A DNA stretch of 64,000 nucleotides from Hondaea fermentalgiana (lineage: Eukaryota > Sar > Bigyra > Thraustochytrida > Thraustochytriidae): NCBI GenBank assembly GCA_014084085.1, contig NPFB01000004.1, positions 101,096 through 165,095 of the forward strand, in the 5' to 3' direction. Below are positions 47,259-57,549 of the stretch, one piece after another (within the stretch, counting starts at the first letter, position 1; every line of letters starts with the position of its first letter). The position numbers and the translations under genes were made by a program. The notes beneath the pieces are model-generated. The model was not told the DNA's origin, ran no database searches, and was given only the letters and a program-made list of their open reading frames with translations.

Positions 47259-49332
47259 ATGGAGAACAAGAAGTCCAGCGCCGCACGCGCCAGCTTGTCG
47301 CGCTTGAGCTTCGCGCGCAAGGCGGACGACGTCATCTTCTCCGAGGACGCGCGTAAGGTCATCGACCCACGCAGCATCTCCCTGCGCGCCATCAAGGAAC
47401 TTCGTGACCAGGTGCTCAGCAGAGAGGTTGCACAAGGCGTTGAGCTCTACGTGGCCAAGCGGGACCATTCCAACAAAGTCCAGAAAGGCGCTACCATTCA
47501 GGCCGTGGAGACGATGAGTGATGGCAAAATGAAGGGCTTAGTGGCCTACGTCGACAATCCCATAATCTTTGAGCCCGGAAAAGACGCCGACCCCAAGCCC
47601 CGCCAAGACTGGAGCACGGAAGATGTGGCTGAGTACGTGGTACTCGCCTTGACCAGTAAATTTCCCAAAGCACAGCTCTACCTCAATCATCTTGACGAAG
47701 AGGACATCGGAAAAGATTTCCAAGGCACCTTTGTGAGCCAAGCGCGCAAGTGCCGCTTTCAGGACCTCGTCGCAGCGCTCGAAGACCATTTTGGGAAAGA
47801 CGCCGACACGACCTTTGTTTGGCTCGACCTCTTTTGCGCGAACCAACCTCTGCTGACCAGCGCAGACAAAACATTGTCTCGCGACGTTATTCTTGCGCGA
47901 AACCAGTATCTGACGCACGGCCTGCATCGGGCAATTGGCCGATTCGAAAGCGCGGTCATCTTCTTCGACCGCTGGGACATGCCAGCGCCTCTGCAGCGGG
48001 CCTGGTGCGTATGGGAGATTATGGGCGCCATTACGCAGGCGCAGAGTTTCCAGGTCGTCTTTGCGCCCGGACAAGTACAGGCTTTTATCAAGGCGCTACT
48101 TGAAGATGTTGATGGACTGGGCAAGATCCTAGCTCTCAACAACAACAACATGCGCGACGCGAAGTGTAACAAGAGAGACGACAAAGAGATGATCGACAAG
48201 GCAGTCGAGGCCACTGTGCCCGGCGGCTATGCCACACTCAACCGGCATGTGTTCTCATGGCGCATGCAAAAGGTTCGAGAGATAGTATCGCAAGCTCGCA
48301 ATGGAGATGCCCTCAGCCTCGCCAGACTCCTTTTTTCCACTGGCGTGCTCTGGTTCAAACAAGGCGAATACAAGGAAGCTTTGCAAAGTTTCAGCGAAAC
48401 GCTGTCGATTTTCAAGGAGGTCCTTCCTGACCGGCATCCCTATGTGGCTAGCACGCTCTTTGGCATCGCCAACGTGTACCGAGAACAAGGTCGCTTTGAG
48501 GAGGCCTTGGCGTGCTACGAGGAAGGGCTGTCAATTTACAAGGACGTCCTTGGCGACCGGCATCCCTCAGTGGCGAACACGCTCAACAGCATCGCCAGCG
48601 TGTATGACGATCAAGGCCGCTACAAGGAGGCCTTGGCGTACTACGAGGAAGCGCTGTCGATCCGCAAAAACGTCCTTGGCGACCGGCATCCCTTAGTGGC
48701 GAATACGCTCAACAACATCGCCAGCGTGTATGACGATCAAGGCCGCTACGAGGAGGCCTTGGCGTACTACGAGGAGGCGCTGTCGATANNNNNNNNNNNN
48801 NNNNNNNNNNNNNNNNNNNNNNNNNNNNNNNNNNNNNNNNNNNNNNNNNNNNNNNNNNNNNNNNNNNNNNNNNNNNNNNNNNNNNNNNGATCAAGGCCGC
48901 TACGAGGAGGCCTTGGCGAACTACGAGGAAGCGCTGTCGATTGCGAAGGAAAGTCTTGGCGACCGGCATCCCGATGTGGCGACCACGCTCAACAACATCG
49001 CCTTAGTGTATGCCAATCAAGGCCGCTACGAGGAGGCCTTGGCGTACTACGAGGAAGCGCTATCGATCCGCAAAAACGTTCTTGGCGACCGGCATCCTTC
49101 AGTGGCGAACACGCTCAACAGCATCGCCAGCGTGTATGACGATCAAGGCCGCTACGAGGAGGCCTTGGCGAACTACGAGGAAGCGCTGTCGATCCGCAAA
49201 AACGTCCTTGGCGACCGGCATCCCTTCGTGGCGAATACGCTCAACAACATGAGAGTCACTCGAGAGAGGATGCAAGCGAGCACGAAGAGAAGGTCCCCGC
49301 TGCGAAAGCTCGTGTGCCTTTGGGGCAAATAA
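47259..49332 (+). CDS. TIR-like domain plus kinesin-light-chain-type TPR array (interrupted by assembly gap)
   Basis: Starts at ATG 47259 (MENKKSSAARASLSRLS). Residues about 120-290 form a TIR-like effector module common in protist TPR proteins: TTFVWLDLFCANQP, SAVIFFDRWDMPAPLQ, then RAWCVWEIMGAI, which resembles the WCLxE motif of plant TIRs (Glu253 at the catalytic position). From about residue 365 come 42-residue TPRs of the kinesin light chain/nephrocystin kind (QGRYEEALAYYEEALSI, then GDRHPLVANTLNNIA). Three full units and part of a fourth lie before a 100-N gap (48789-48888); three more follow, then a short basic tail and TAA. Units next to the gap are nearly identical at DNA level. The frames on the two sides differ only because the gap length is arbitrary. 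TIR-plus-TPR layout resembles STAND-type immune receptors without an NB-ARC. Function unknown. Confidence 0.82.
48472..49248 (+). repeat. 126-bp tandem repeat encoding TPR units
   Basis: The unit begins near GATCAAGGCCGCTACGAGG and recurs at 126-bp steps (48610-, 48736-, then 48889-, 49015-, 49141-). The copies differ at only a few positions. The assembly breaks inside this array. Confidence 0.9.
48789..48888. other. Assembly gap (100 N)
   Basis: Exactly 100 N inside the TPR repeat array, the usual placeholder for a gap of unknown length. Matching the repeat phase on both sides needs 72 + 126k missing bases, so 100 is not the true length. Confidence 0.98.
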
Positions 49333-49577
49333 AGGGTATAATATCAAGACAAAATGAGTAATGACAAGAATGCGAATACTTTTGACTGGACGCGTCTATT
49401 TTCTACACTCCGATCCTAGAATAATATGAGTATGACGCGTACGATTCATACACCCATATTCTTTACAAGAGAAAAGCTTGAGCTTGATGATGCCTGCGCT
49501 GTTGCATAGGCATGGGACGTTGTTGAACCGTCCCTACTAAGACTCAGGGGTGTAGGGGGCCACTAAGGCCATCAGGC

Positions 49578-49701
49578 GAAAATTTTGCGGTGCGTTTCGA
49601 ATCCGTTTTTCAGTCTGATACTTAGAGCACTTCGAATACTCTAACCATCGCATTTTCCGAGCCATGTTTCAAGCGGGGATCCGGGAAACATAGCCCCCAC
49701 C
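49578..49701 (+). repeat. Dispersed repeat, copy 1
   Basis: About 125 bp, roughly 78% identical by eye to 49971-50096. Best-conserved core: GATACTT-GAGCAC, then CATCGCATTTTCCGAGCCATG, AAGCGGGG and TAGCCCCCAC. Confidence 0.75.
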
Positions 49702-49970
49702 CTTTTTTTTTTTTTTCGCATTTTTCAGGGGGGTAGAGAGGGTACTTTGTCTATGAGTGCTCACACGCAAAGACCACTAGTTTACTTCGCTTACGATACC
49801 GATAAAATCCTAGACTGTGCTCTTAATCTCTTATCTAACACGTTCCAGTTCTACTATAGTTTGTGGTAGGTAGGAATCTTCGACCCTCGACGATGACGAG
49901 CCGGCAGTTGCCGACGCTGACGACAACGCTCGCCTCGGTGGCAGGTAGGGGGGGTATCACTTGCAGCCCT

Positions 49971-50096
49971 GAAAAATTTTGCGGTGAGGTCTGGCCCCGT
50001 TTTTTGGCCTGATACTTGGAGCACTCTGAGCGCTCTAAGCATCGCATTTTCCGAGCCATGTTTTAAGCGGGGGTCCCGTGAAGATAGCCCCCCACT
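49971..50096 (+). repeat. Dispersed repeat, copy 2
   Basis: Same orientation as copy 1, 393 bp downstream. The pattern (GAAAA-TTTTGCGGTG at one end, TAGCCCCCCAC at the other) suggests one short element family; no terminal inverted repeats or coding content were seen. Confidence 0.75.
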
Positions 50097-50419
50097 TTCT
50101 TTTTGCAAGCGCAATTTGGAGGCCTGATGTTAATGCCAGCCGTGCCACGGCAAGTCTTCTCCCCCCTCTGCCTCTCTTCCTTTTTGATAAATCACTTCAT
50201 GAATTTGAACTTTGGGAACATTCAACGGACACCTGAACGTTTGGTCGAAACAGTCGCCTGGAGTGCGAGCGAGACTAGCAGAGACTCGTCTCTTATCACT
50301 CAGTATAGCTTGCTCATCCAGGCTAATCAGTCAGGAATAGAAAACAATCCTTTAGCCATAGCTAGACTTGGCAAGGTCAGTCCTCGAACCGGGCGGCCTC
50401 CGTGCCGGCCTTGTCGCGG

Positions 50420-53400
50420 ATGCCGGCTGCGCGCCGGCCACGCGGCGTGGCACCGCGTGGGGGGCATGCGACTGCTGTAGCCGAGGCTGTCGAGAACAAT
50501 GCGTCTACAGTCCTCGACAACGAGGAGGGAAAGCCGGCCCACTCGTTCACAGCCGCGACGGGCACCTCGATGACAGCGATGAGATCTACGTCGAAAGTAG
50601 CACAAGAGAAAGGAGCAGATGGTACAACGTCGTCGAGGTCATCTATCAAGCGAACATCACCAGAGTCTGTAGCGATGTCTGTAGCGATGCCAGAAATGGG
50701 AGAGCGTGGCTGGGTTCCCTTGCGATCGCGAAAGAAGCGAACTTCTACGAAACCACGACAAACACGCGACAGAAGCTCGAAAAAGCGACCGCGCCAAAAC
50801 CTGCATAGGATTGGCATCGAACCAGCTGCGCCAGCACCCCCGCTGCTTTATTTGCCTCTTGGCTCAGCTGTGCCCATGAAACAAAAGAAGTCAGCGGGAA
50901 TGCTTTTAGCAGGATCAGACTCTCGCGCAGAGGAAGAGCACCCAAAGGTCAGACGTGCGCGCATGGAGCGTCTCGAGCAGACCCGCAGGCTCTTACAAGC
51001 TCAGCGTACACTGACCACACCCCCTCGCGCTTCGCGTCACCAAACGACACAAGGTCGCGAACACCCGCAGCAAACCTGTTCATCGCCTTTGCTACCGACA
51101 CACGGCGGGACGCGTGGCCAACGTCTTGAAAACCGCAAGAAACAGGCGATTAACGTGGAAAAGCGTCTTCATGATCAGCTCCAAGTCGATGCACGGCGGG
51201 CTGTGGAAGGCCTTCCCGCCGATTTTCTCAGTAGCCTGCAGCTTCGATGCTATGCCCTCGAACGCGGCGCGGACGTGATTTTGCGGATCTTTGACCGTCT
51301 CGTGAACGCTCGTACACGGGAGGCAATGGCCATTTGGAAGGCCTTCGACGAGGCAGCCAAGGCCCGAGAGCAACACCACAAAATTCTTGCATTCACCCAG
51401 CAGCGAGGCTTGCTTCTTTTGCAGGAGATGATGCGACGTGTCCAGCTCGGAGCGCTTGTGCGAGTCATGGAAAAGTGGAAAGAGACTGCTCTCGTTCACC
51501 CCCGAAAATTGGAAAACCTTGCTGCCGCATTGCAAATACAGCGCTGGGCACGCGGGCAAATAGCTGTCTCACACTTTCGTAAGGAACGCGCAGCTCGGAG
51601 ACATGCGGTTCGAAATGAGGCGGCGCGAAAGATTCAATCGCTTGCTCGCAGGTGGCTGGCCACACGGCTGACGCAGCGTCTTTTGCGTGCCCGTGCACGA
51701 GAGTCTGCGGCGATTCGCATTCAACAGTTCGCCCGCATCATTGTCGCCAAGGTGATTTTCCGGCAGAGGATCCTTTATGCGGTCGAGGAAAAAAAGCAGC
51801 GCGCCGCCGCGACGCAGGTGCAGTGCTTCGTGCGTGGTCACTTTGCGAGACGACGCGTCGCTCTGCTTCGCCAGCAACGTCGAGAATTTTTCGCTGCGAC
51901 AATTATTCAATGTGCAGCACGCTCTTGGATTGCAAGGTTACAAGCAGAACGCCGGCGCGCCATCATTGCTGCTGCAGCCGCAGACGCCTCGAGGCTTGCT
52001 TTTGAGGCTGCAAGGCGCGAGATCTCTGCAGCCATGATTCAGCGTCTCTACCGCACCTACAGGCGGCACGCCATCTTCAACACTGCTGCAGAAGCGATGA
52101 TGGAGATGACGCTGGCAGCGGAACGGGACATCGCTGCGCGCACAATTCAGCAATTCGTGCGAGAAATCTCGATTTATCGCATGATGAAGCAGCTGCAAAT
52201 CAACGTGGAAACAAACATTCTTGAGAGCACCATCCGCATTCAGGCTCAAGTACGAGCATATTGGGCGCGCCAAGAATTCGCCCGACGTCGCAAAGAGTAT
52301 CGTGAGCGCAGAATTGCAGCAATTCGCCTGCAAGCATCGAGACGTGGACAGGTCGGTCGGAAAGCCGCAGTCGAGCGGCGCCGGTCCTCCATCAATCTTG
52401 TGCAGAAGCTTGAGCAAGCACGCTGGACACAATTACGTCAGCGACTTGGCCGTCGCGTTATCAAAAGGTTTTTGGACCGTCGTCGCTTTGTTCTCCAGCT
52501 GAGTTTCGAAGGCTGGAAACGGGCGCTGCAGGTGATGCGTGAGGAGCGAGAGGAGCAAAAGCTGATTCAGGCGCTCCGCCAAATGCGCATGGCGCATCTC
52601 GCGCGCCTCTTTCGATCGTGGTGTACTTTTGTCGAGGTTCAGAAGCAACGTCGAGACCTCATGCGCCGTGCCATCAACCATCTGCGTCTCCGTACATACA
52701 CGAGGACGTTTACGCAATGGGTCGAAGTGGTTCACGCTTCGCATGCCCACAAGCAGAAGCTTGTAAAGGTCTTTCTGGCCTGCGTGGATCTGAACGCACT
52801 CAACTCGCGAAGACAAGTCGAGCTGCGAAATCTCGCCGAAGCCTTTGCGTGGAACACAATGTGCACAATGGCGATGCGTCAGATTCGCGAAGTCGTCTAT
52901 GTGCGGCGTCTCCAGATGCAGCGAGCAGCGGTTCATTACGAGCGCGAGTGGGTAAAGCGAACGCCCGGCCGACGCTTCGCACGATGGACCTTGTTTGTAG
53001 AGCTTGCCAAGCACAGACGTGATCAACATCGACGTGCTGAACGCCTTCGAGACGAGCATGCAGTTAAGAAAGCCCGCGCTGCATGGAGAGCTTACATGGT
53101 GTACAAGGAACTTCGACGAGCCCAAAATGCCAAGGCTCTCGCGCATCGTCTGGTAGCCTTGCAGCAGTGGGCCATTCGCTCTTGGAGAGAGGGCGTCCAG
53201 GTAGTCAAGCAGGATCGAGCGAACTGGGCTGCAGCCGAAGCGCTGTGCGATCGCCATCGTTCAAGACGTGCTTTTTCGGGGGTGCATCTGGGGGTGATGG
53301 AGATTTTACGCATGCGTGCAGCCTTTGCGAAAGCAATTGCCCATGATCAGCGCAAAACGTTGAGTGTTGCCCTTCAGCGACTATTCGAAATTACACATGA

Positions 53401-56400
53401 GGAGTTGATGCGTCGACGCAACGCGGCAGCACTGATTCTCCAGTGCGCCTGGCGACGCCGATGGGCTCGTCTTGAGCGCTTTCAGCTCTGGATGGCACGC
53501 GAGTACAGGCGTGAAAGGGAGCTCCTGCGAGAACTCGAGGCGAAGCGACTTGCTTTCCAAACGGCCCGCGAACTCCAGGTTCTTGAAAGCCCTGATGATC
53601 TGGAAAAGGCACGAGACGCTTCACATCGCGCGCACATTTTTGTATTTACCGCGCCTTGGGTTCCTGCGCGACAGCACGAACATCTCACAGGTGTTCTTGC
53701 GTTGGGGAACGCAAAAGAAGCAGGACTTCGATGTATCGTATCGCTCGACCAGATTGGAGTGGAGAAAGCACTCGACTTTGATGCTCGGGCCTTTCCTTGC
53801 ACCACGCTTGTGTGGTTCGGGCATGCTTGTGGCATCGACAAACCGGATGAGGCGTGGACAAAAACCACGTCTCGCTTCATTCGCATGGTTCTCGATCCGC
53901 TGCGAGATGCGCTGCGCGTAGTCCCCACAGCAGGACTTGATTGGGACGCTCGCGCGTGCATTCCATTTCCTGGAGAAAAGGACATGGTCGGCGCCGTGAG
54001 TGCTGCACAGAGAAAGGCGCAAGAGCTTGGCCCTGTTGCCTTGGCAAAAGCTGCTACCTGCATACAAACCTTGTACAGACACACGCGCACATGGATATTA
54101 ACAAAAAAATGGCAGACGTTGGTCAACGATGTCGTTCGCGCCGAGGAAAAAGCTCGCGAGGCGCTCTTTTGGGAGAAGCAGTCATACGTTGCCTATGAGA
54201 CGCATCGAGATGGTCAGCCGGCACGGAAATTCCATTTTAATCACAAGCTTGCCGATTCCACATGGGCTGAGGTCCTGCCAATACAGCGCCGAGCGCTTCC
54301 ACTCATCCTCGTCTCTTCAACAGGCCACGTGCAAGAGCTTGATGGCCTGGTCAGAGGTTCGAGTGTAACTGACCTTCGCAGGCGAATTGAGAAAGAGCTC
54401 AACCTCTCGTGCGACGCACAGCGCGTATGCTTGCGTCCGGACGGGGTATGGTTTGATGGGAGCATCATCATACCAATTTACAACCGTGATCCAGAAGCGA
54501 AAATCGGCGCTGGGGCGAGCGTCGAGGTTTTAGACTTGGAAAGCAATACGTGGAGACCCGGGGTGGTCATCAAGGTTGACGCAAGCGAGAACGTTGACGT
54601 TGAGTTCGAGGGGGATGTTGTTGCGCAGAGCCCAATCGACGCCAGCAAGTCAAAACGCTCTTCTCTGCAACGTTCAAATACCGAAAAGCCCGCCATCGTG
54701 GCCGCGTCAAAGCAAAGCCCCGAACTGTATTCCTTTCAACGTGGAAAGACCGAGACTGCCATGACAGAAGCTGCCAAGGTCAGCATTCGGCGGGAAATTC
54801 CAAGAAGTGAAGTCAGGCTCCGCGAACTCGTCGATATGGATGCAACGCACTCTCTTTTTGATCTCGGATTCCGCGCAGGCGCAGTTGTCGAAGTGTCTCC
54901 CAAGCTAGAAGTGTCTTTACAGACCAAGGAAAAGGACGAAGCGGAACCAAAGGAAGACGCAGTGAGAGCGGCGAATCCGACCTCCAAGGAAAAGTCTGCA
55001 AAGCCTTCGATGGCGCAAGAGGAGGACGAATTTGCCATCTTGTGCGAGGGTGGGTGCGACGGATCTGGCGAGCTCTTGTGTCGCGAATGCAAAAAGGTCT
55101 TTTGCGATGCTTGCTTTATCAGGGTGCACAAGAGTGAAGATGCCGTTGACGAGCTTGGCGAATTCGACGCGTACTTGCATCAGAGACGGCACGCGAAACA
55201 TCACTTTGTGCCCATCGAAATGACCAAAATTGCAGACTCCATTCGCGATTCAATGCCTAACTCAGGAAAGAATCTGGCCGGCCTCCGTCTACAAAAGAGA
55301 ATGCTCAGGCTGGAAAAGACAGGTAGGGCTCCGACATTTGCACAGTTGCGTCGGATGAGCAAGCTGGCCGAAACACAAGCCGAACTTGCTCTCAAACCAC
55401 GAGCTCGACGCCAAGGCCCGCAGTTCTGTACAGAGTGCAATGTTCGCCTTGTCCAAGTCAATTGCTCCGCTTGCAGCGACAGCTTTTGCAAACTGTGTTT
55501 CGCGCACCTTCACGACAAAGGTGCGCGTATGAAGCACAGTCCAAGTAATTTGACTGGCAATGGCAAGCCACTGGCAGGCATGGAATGGTCTATGCGCGAG
55601 CTTAAGGACCGCAAGTGGCAATGCAAATTTACTGTTGCTGAAGCAAAGTCCGCTGCGGAGGAGGCCGAGCGCTTGCGGCTTGCTGAGCTGGCGGCTGCTG
55701 AATACATTATCAAAGAAGCGTTTCAGAGGTACGACGCTGACGGAAGCGGGGCACTGGATGCAGAGGAGCTCAAAGGCTTTCTTCGAAATGAGATTTGCGA
55801 GCCGGTTTCGGACGAAGAAGTGCAAGAGGCGATCCGACGGATGGACACGGACCAGAATGGCCTCATTGAGCTCAGCGAGCTTTTGGAGTGGTTTGTGGAT
55901 CTCCGCAAGCAAGAAGGCCGTGATTCGGCAAAGATGAGACTGTTGCGGATGAATCTGCAAGCGAAAAAGCGGTCGCGCATGTTCAAGGAGCAAGTCGACG
56001 CAATGCTGCCGAGGGAAAAGCTCGAGAGCACGCGAAAGTATCTCGAGGAGCAGGCGAAGAAATGGCGCGAGCGGCGTCCGCCCGTGCCGGGCTACAGCTT
56101 TTGCTCACAATTGCAGAAGAGCGACTTCTCTGCAATGCTGCCACTCTTTGAGAGGTACGTCAAGAGGGAATTTAAGCTTGATGTGAACTTGCAAATTCGT
56201 CATGGGCTATCGCAACCCCAAGAAAAAATAGAACGCATGAAGGTGGCCTTCTCTTCGGTCTTTATGCCCAATTACAACCGTGGCGTCTTGCCGCGAATTT
56301 ACTATGAGGACATGCGCGAAATCGCGCACGAAGGTGTGTCGTATCTGCAACGATGGAGCGAAGAAAAGGACTACTTTGAGTACGTGAATTGTTCGACGGG

Positions 56401-57004
56401 AGAGGTTCTCGAGCTGAATCCAGTCATGGTGGCAGAGCACGAACCAGGCGCCCAAGCAGCATTCGAACGTTTTGACAAAGACAAGTCTGGTGGTTTGTCA
56501 CGTGCGGAAGTCCGCTTGATGATCGAGCAAGAGCTTTGCTTGAAATTAAGCCGAGCACAGCTGAAAGCCGCGATGCAGCAGCTCGACCGCAACGACGACA
56601 ACAGTGTCTCCTTTGACGAGCTGCTCGCGTGGTTCGTTCGCGGCGTCGACAATGGCGAGTATGTATTTTCACGAGAGCTTCGTCGCAAACGCAAGATTCG
56701 GGAACTCGGGGGTCGTGTCCCGGATCTCTCGCGAACCGTGGTGGGTGGTATTTCCAGCAAGGCGTTGCTTGTGGGAAACTCGGTCGCCAAGGGAACGAGT
56801 GCGCAGATCACTTCTTTAAGGGCTACTCTGGCTGTGGCGGGCAAGTCACCATTGTACCGTCGGCTCATCGAGAGCGGCTGGAGACCCGTTGATATCGAAA
56901 AGGCTATGGACCGTTGCAAGGGTCAAAAAGGCAATCCTGATGCATTCGAGGCCGCCGTGGAGGCGTGGCTCGAGAAAAATGCTGTCCGAGACAACGAAGA
57001 ATGA
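50420..57004 (+). CDS. Giant IQ-motif / WW-like / B-box / EF-hand / UBA-like scaffold protein
   Basis: About 2194 residues in one exon. Numbering from 50402: residues about 370-670 carry an array of IQ motifs (AALQIQRWARGQ, AARKIQSLARRWLATRL, AAIRIQQFARIIVAK, ATQVQCFVRGHFARRR). Residues about 690-1040 are Arg/Trp-rich helices (LARLFRSWCTFVEVQKQRRD, FARWTLFVELAKHRRDQ) like the centrin-binding Sfi1 repeats. A WW-like segment lies at about 1262-1295, a ubiquitin-like segment at about 1298-1356, two B-box zinc fingers at about 1547 (CDGSGELLCRECKKVFCDAC) and 1675 (CTECNVRLVQVNCSACSDSF), EF-hand pairs at about 1772/1811 (YDADGSGALDAEE; MDTDQNGLIELSE) and 2020/2058 (FDKDKSGGLSRAE; LDRNDDNSVSFDE), and a UBA-like C-terminus (about 2149-2196). 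This suggests a calmodulin/centrin-binding, Ca2+-sensing scaffold at a basal body, centrosome or cytoskeleton. The first approximately 200 residues are low complexity and the start is uncertain. Confidence 0.85.
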   Translation: MPAARRPRGVAPRGGHATAVAEAVENNASTVLDNEEGKPAHSFTAATGTSMTAMRSTSKVAQEKGADGTTSSRSSIKRTSPESVAMSVAMPEMGERGWVPLRSRKKRTSTKPRQTRDRSSKKRPRQNLHRIGIEPAAPAPPLLYLPLGSAVPMKQKKSAGMLLAGSDSRAEEEHPKVRRARMERLEQTRRLLQAQRTLTTPPRASRHQTTQGREHPQQTCSSPLLPTHGGTRGQRLENRKKQAINVEKRLHDQLQVDARRAVEGLPADFLSSLQLRCYALERGADVILRIFDRLVNARTREAMAIWKAFDEAAKAREQHHKILAFTQQRGLLLLQEMMRRVQLGALVRVMEKWKETALVHPRKLENLAAALQIQRWARGQIAVSHFRKERAARRHAVRNEAARKIQSLARRWLATRLTQRLLRARARESAAIRIQQFARIIVAKVIFRQRILYAVEEKKQRAAATQVQCFVRGHFARRRVALLRQQRREFFAATIIQCAARSWIARLQAERRRAIIAAAAADASRLAFEAARREISAAMIQRLYRTYRRHAIFNTAAEAMMEMTLAAERDIAARTIQQFVREISIYRMMKQLQINVETNILESTIRIQAQVRAYWARQEFARRRKEYRERRIAAIRLQASRRGQVGRKAAVERRRSSINLVQKLEQARWTQLRQRLGRRVIKRFLDRRRFVLQLSFEGWKRALQVMREEREEQKLIQALRQMRMAHLARLFRSWCTFVEVQKQRRDLMRRAINHLRLRTYTRTFTQWVEVVHASHAHKQKLVKVFLACVDLNALNSRRQVELRNLAEAFAWNTMCTMAMRQIREVVYVRRLQMQRAAVHYEREWVKRTPGRRFARWTLFVELAKHRRDQHRRAERLRDEHAVKKARAAWRAYMVYKELRRAQNAKALAHRLVALQQWAIRSWREGVQVVKQDRANWAAAEALCDRHRSRRAFSGVHLGVMEILRMRAAFAKAIAHDQRKTLSVALQRLFEITHEELMRRRNAAALILQCAWRRRWARLERFQLWMAREYRRERELLRELEAKRLAFQTARELQVLESPDDLEKARDASHRAHIFVFTAPWVPARQHEHLTGVLALGNAKEAGLRCIVSLDQIGVEKALDFDARAFPCTTLVWFGHACGIDKPDEAWTKTTSRFIRMVLDPLRDALRVVPTAGLDWDARACIPFPGEKDMVGAVSAAQRKAQELGPVALAKAATCIQTLYRHTRTWILTKKWQTLVNDVVRAEEKAREALFWEKQSYVAYETHRDGQPARKFHFNHKLADSTWAEVLPIQRRALPLILVSSTGHVQELDGLVRGSSVTDLRRRIEKELNLSCDAQRVCLRPDGVWFDGSIIIPIYNRDPEAKIGAGASVEVLDLESNTWRPGVVIKVDASENVDVEFEGDVVAQSPIDASKSKRSSLQRSNTEKPAIVAASKQSPELYSFQRGKTETAMTEAAKVSIRREIPRSEVRLRELVDMDATHSLFDLGFRAGAVVEVSPKLEVSLQTKEKDEAEPKEDAVRAANPTSKEKSAKPSMAQEEDEFAILCEGGCDGSGELLCRECKKVFCDACFIRVHKSEDAVDELGEFDAYLHQRRHAKHHFVPIEMTKIADSIRDSMPNSGKNLAGLRLQKRMLRLEKTGRAPTFAQLRRMSKLAETQAELALKPRARRQGPQFCTECNVRLVQVNCSACSDSFCKLCFAHLHDKGARMKHSPSNLTGNGKPLAGMEWSMRELKDRKWQCKFTVAEAKSAAEEAERLRLAELAAAEYIIKEAFQRYDADGSGALDAEELKGFLRNEICEPVSDEEVQEAIRRMDTDQNGLIELSELLEWFVDLRKQEGRDSAKMRLLRMNLQAKKRSRMFKEQVDAMLPREKLESTRKYLEEQAKKWRERRPPVPGYSFCSQLQKSDFSAMLPLFERYVKREFKLDVNLQIRHGLSQPQEKIERMKVAFSSVFMPNYNRGVLPRIYYEDMREIAHEGVSYLQRWSEEKDYFEYVNCSTGEVLELNPVMVAEHEPGAQAAFERFDKDKSGGLSRAEVRLMIEQELCLKLSRAQLKAAMQQLDRNDDNSVSFDELLAWFVRGVDNGEYVFSRELRRKRKIRELGGRVPDLSRTVVGGISSKALLVGNSVAKGTSAQITSLRATLAVAGKSPLYRRLIESGWRPVDIEKAMDRCKGQKGNPDAFEAAVEAWLEKNAVRDNEE

Positions 57005-57549
57005 AAGTAAGCGTGTGGTGGACGAGAAAACTGTTCGTTCGATAATTATCAACAGGGTTGTGATCTACTTTTGTGATGTGCAAATTGGGGCGACGAATCA
57101 AAGGACGCCGCAAGCTTGCGAGCTTGCGAGCTGTGATTATCTTTGAAATTTTGCATCAATTTGCTTGTTTACTTGTTTGCTACTTCTCTGCCATGTTTCA
57201 TTTTTGCAGTGTGAGTTCCTTTGCCAGCTCTTGGATCAGCTCAAACTGTCTGTACATGTGTAAGATCAAGCTCGAAAGACTTTTGCAAATTTTTTGCCGC
57301 AACTAATATTCGTGATCTGACCAGCTTGCCGCAACACGAACAAGGAAGGCGACCTGCTCACTTGAAGTGCTTAAAAGTGCAACGTTTGGCTTTCGACAGA
57401 ACAAAATATTGAAATACTTGGCTCACCGCGCCCTTCATTCGGGATGTGATCAACTCGCCGTACTACAAACTCAGAACGAAACCCACTTGATCCTTCGAAC
57501 TCAACAGGTGGTGCGGTCAGTTCAACAGATAATTTCTTTCAAGGGGAAT
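57005..57549. other. Tail-to-tail intergenic region
   Basis: 545 bp of AT-richer sequence between converging genes; no gene or RNA recognised. Confidence 0.5.

Larger units (their letters stand above)
49333..50419. other. Intergenic region with a diverged direct-repeat pair
   Basis: No coding frame of note. Holds the two copies of a 125-bp repeat described separately and a poly-T run at about 49703-49716. The right part contains the promoter of the giant IQ/B-box gene. Confidence 0.55.

Noticed and set aside
49590..49620. Possible tRNA T-arm (TTTCGAATCC) in repeat copy 1
   Set aside because: No acceptor or anticodon stem can be built around it and the second repeat copy does not keep the motif.
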